Of a stretch of DNA of 23,787 nucleotides, positions 22,227-23,787 are shown piece by piece. Position numbers and translations under genes: made by a program. The DNA comes from CAZYXZ01 sp964651395 (GTDB taxonomy: Bacteria; Actinomycetota; Actinomycetes; BP-191). Positions within the stretch are counted from its first letter, which is position 1. Each line of letters begins with the position of its first letter. The stretch lies in the NCBI GenBank assembly GCA_964651395.1, contig CAZYXZ010000050.1, positions 1 to 23,787 on the forward strand, in the 5' to 3' direction. Under the pieces are notes generated by a model. It was not told the origin of the DNA. It was given only the letters and a program-made list of their open reading frames with translations, and searched no databases.

Positions 22227-23279
22227 CTAGGCACGTGTGTGCTCGTGGACCAGCGAGACGACGCGAGCCAGGACGTCCGGGTCCGTTTCCGGCAGCACGC
22301 CGTGACCGAGGTTGAAGACGTGCCCCGGCAGGCCCTGCGCACTGGTCAGCACGTCGTGCACGCCTTCGGCCACGACCGGCCACGGTGCCAGCAGCCGCGC
22401 AGGGTCGAGGTTGCCCTGCAAGGTCTTCCCTGGCACGCGCGCCGTCGCCTGGTCGAGCGGCACGCGCCAGTCGACGCCGACGACGTCCGCGCCGGCCTCG
22501 GCCATGAGACCGAGCAGCTCGCCGGTGCCGACCCCGAAGTGGATGCGCGGCACTCCGAGGTCGGCGACGCCCTCCAGCACCTTGCGCGACGCGGGCAGGA
22601 CATGCCGCGTGTACTCGGCCGCGGACAACGTGCCGACCCAGCTGTCGAAGAGCTGCACGGCCGACGCGCCCGCGCCCACCTGCGCGCGCAGGAACGCCAG
22701 CGTGATGTCGGCCAGCCGGTCGAGCAGCTGCGCGAAGAGGTCAGGCTCGGCGTACATGAGCGCCTTGGTCGTCGAGTGGGTCTTCGACGGGCCGCCTTCG
22801 ACCATGTAGCTGGCGAGGGTGAACGGCGCGCCGCCGAAGCCGATCAGCGGCACCGGCAGCTCCGCGGCCAGCTGCGCCACCGCGGCCAGCACGGTGGGGA
22901 CGTCCGCCTCCGGCTCGAGCGGGCGGAGCTGCGCGAGGTCCGCGGCGCAGCGGACCGGCGACGCGATGACCGGTCCGACACCGGGGACGATGTCGAGGTC
23001 CACACCGATGGCCTTCAGTGGCAGCACGATGTCGCTGAACAGGATCGCCGCGTCGACGCCGAGCCGGCGGACCGGCTGCGTCGTGATCTCGACGATCAGG
23101 TCGGTGCGCAGGCAGCTGTCGAGCATGGCCACGCCCTCGCGCACCTTGCGGTACTCCGGCAGCGCACGGCCGGCCTGGCGCATGAACCACACGGGGGTGT
23201 GCGGCACGGGCAGCCCGCGGCACGCGCGGAGGAAGGCGGCGTCAGCCGCGGGCGGGGTCACGGGAAGCGATCGTGCCAT
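22227..23279 (-). CDS. hemE: Uroporphyrinogen decarboxylase
   Basis: The protein has 350 residues, normal for HemE. It removes four carboxyl groups from uroporphyrinogen III to give coproporphyrinogen III, the entry to the later steps encoded next to it. Marks are PVWFMRQAGRALPEYRKVRE (signature 1), AILFSDIVLPLKAIGVDLDIVPGVGPV, LIGFGGAPFTLASYMVEGG, QLFDSWVGTLS and HVFNLGHGVLPETDPD near the C terminus. It starts one base after the stop of the EamA-type gene. Confidence 0.97.
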   Translation of the reverse strand: MARSLPVTPPAADAAFLRACRGLPVPHTPVWFMRQAGRALPEYRKVREGVAMLDSCLRTDLIVEITTQPVRRLGVDAAILFSDIVLPLKAIGVDLDIVPGVGPVIASPVRCAADLAQLRPLEPEADVPTVLAAVAQLAAELPVPLIGFGGAPFTLASYMVEGGPSKTHSTTKALMYAEPDLFAQLLDRLADITLAFLRAQVGAGASAVQLFDSWVGTLSAAEYTRHVLPASRKVLEGVADLGVPRIHFGVGTGELLGLMAEAGADVVGVDWRVPLDQATARVPGKTLQGNLDPARLLAPWPVVAEGVHDVLTSAQGLPGHVFNLGHGVLPETDPDVLARVVSLVHEHTRA

Positions 23280-23280
23280 C

Positions 23281-23787
23281 TCAGGGGATCACGAGCAGAA
23301 CGACGCCGCAGAGCGCCGCCGCGATGCCGACCGCCTGCACGCGCCGGACGCTGTCGCCGTCGATGCGCCAGGCCAGGGTCACCGTCATGACCGGGTAGAG
23401 CGAGGCGAGCACCGCGACCACCGCAAGAAGCTTGCCGCGGGTGGCCTGGCTGTACGCCGCGATCGCCGCCAGGTCGGCCAGGCCGATCGCCGCGATCAGC
23501 GGCACGTCGCGGCGGGTGAAGCGCGGACGCTCCCGCGCAGTGCCCAGCGTGAGCAGCCCGATGGCGGCCACGGCGCCCACCCGCATCGAGGCGAGAGTGC
23601 TCACGACGTCGGTCTTCGCGCCTTCCGCCGTCAGCAGCAGGACCGACCCGAAGCCGGCTGCGGCGCCGAGCGCCAGCAGCACGGAACGCCGGCCGGCCGC
23701 GCCGGCCTGGAACTCCGGACCACTGGCGAGCACGGTGCCGAGCAGCGCGAGCCACATGCCGGCCACCTGGAGCGCGCCCGGCAGCTC
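23281..23787 (-). CDS. EamA/DMT-type transporter, 3' part only
   Basis: The C-terminal 168 residues are in the window; the start lies beyond base 23787. Several hydrophobic segments alternate with short charged loops (GMWLALLGTVLAS, SVLLALGAAAGFGSVLLLTAEGA, AVAAIGLLTLGT, VPLIAAIGLADLAAIAAYSQATRGKLLAVVAVLASLYPVMTVTLAWRI, VQAVGIAAALCGVVLLVIP). The last pattern, with LASLYPVMTVTLAW and a final GVVLLV helix, is typical of the second EamA repeat of drug/metabolite exporters. The stop is one base before the hemE start. The substrate is not evident; given the context, export of a haem-pathway compound is possible but only a guess. Confidence 0.8.
   Translation of the reverse strand, partial: ELPGALQVAGMWLALLGTVLASGPEFQAGAAGRRSVLLALGAAAGFGSVLLLTAEGAKTDVVSTLASMRVGAVAAIGLLTLGTARERPRFTRRDVPLIAAIGLADLAAIAAYSQATRGKLLAVVAVLASLYPVMTVTLAWRIDGDSVRRVQAVGIAAALCGVVLLVIP

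Overview
The window is high-GC bacterial DNA from an actinobacterium (Actinomycetota). The markers are a Gly-Cys-Val tRNA cluster, a SARP/BTAD regulator, an LAxTG-type sorting signal, an LLM-class flavin/F420 oxidoreductase remnant, a DUF222/13E12-type HNH gene, stand-alone LigC and LigD-type polymerase genes, and a hemE-hemH-hemY-hemQ cluster of the coproporphyrin-dependent haem route. I cannot name the genus from sequence alone.

Layout. 1-270: the 3' part of tRNA-Gly, then tRNA-Cys and tRNA-Val. The Val trailer holds a 13-nt reverse complement of its own anticodon arm. 328-1143: a HNH endonuclease with four Cys/His clusters. 1151-3226: a SARP-like regulator, then a surface protein with QCNGSG repeats and an LPVTG anchor. 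Three GTCA elements phased at 11 bp lie between them. 3228-7241: yqgE (minus), then a secreted M14 carboxypeptidase with an LAATG anchor and a secreted protein of unknown function. 7255-10893: a three-gene ferric-iron ABC transporter behind a promoter overlapped by a DtxR/IdeR-like iron box. 10890-11524: an Hsp20 gene with its own promoter and a strong hairpin terminator. 11534-12646 (minus): a membrane-anchored propeller-like protein. 12682-14535: a tight three-gene unit of a 96-aa protein, ATP-dependent DNA ligase LigC and an SRPBCC protein. 14532-15812: a Cys-rich mini-protein (minus) and a SAM methyltransferase (plus).

15821-23787 is all on the minus strand. Read in transcription order it holds the end of an EamA transporter, hemE, hemH, hemY, hemQ, a 60-aa membrane protein, a LigD-type primase-polymerase, a broken LLM-class oxidoreductase (one in-frame TAG) and a broken DUF222-HNH gene (three frameshifts, each repaired by one extra G in a G run). 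The genes from EamA to the oxidoreductase are separated by overlaps or gaps of 1 to 29 bases, so they may form one transcript.

Iron is a shared theme: uptake under a probable iron box, and haem synthesis. The ligase and polymerase genes are probably split counterparts of LigD, although no Ku gene lies in the window. The least described items are the QCNGSG-repeat surface protein with the phased repeats beside its regulator, the tRNA-Val trailer, and the placement of the polymerase gene at the end of the haem cluster.
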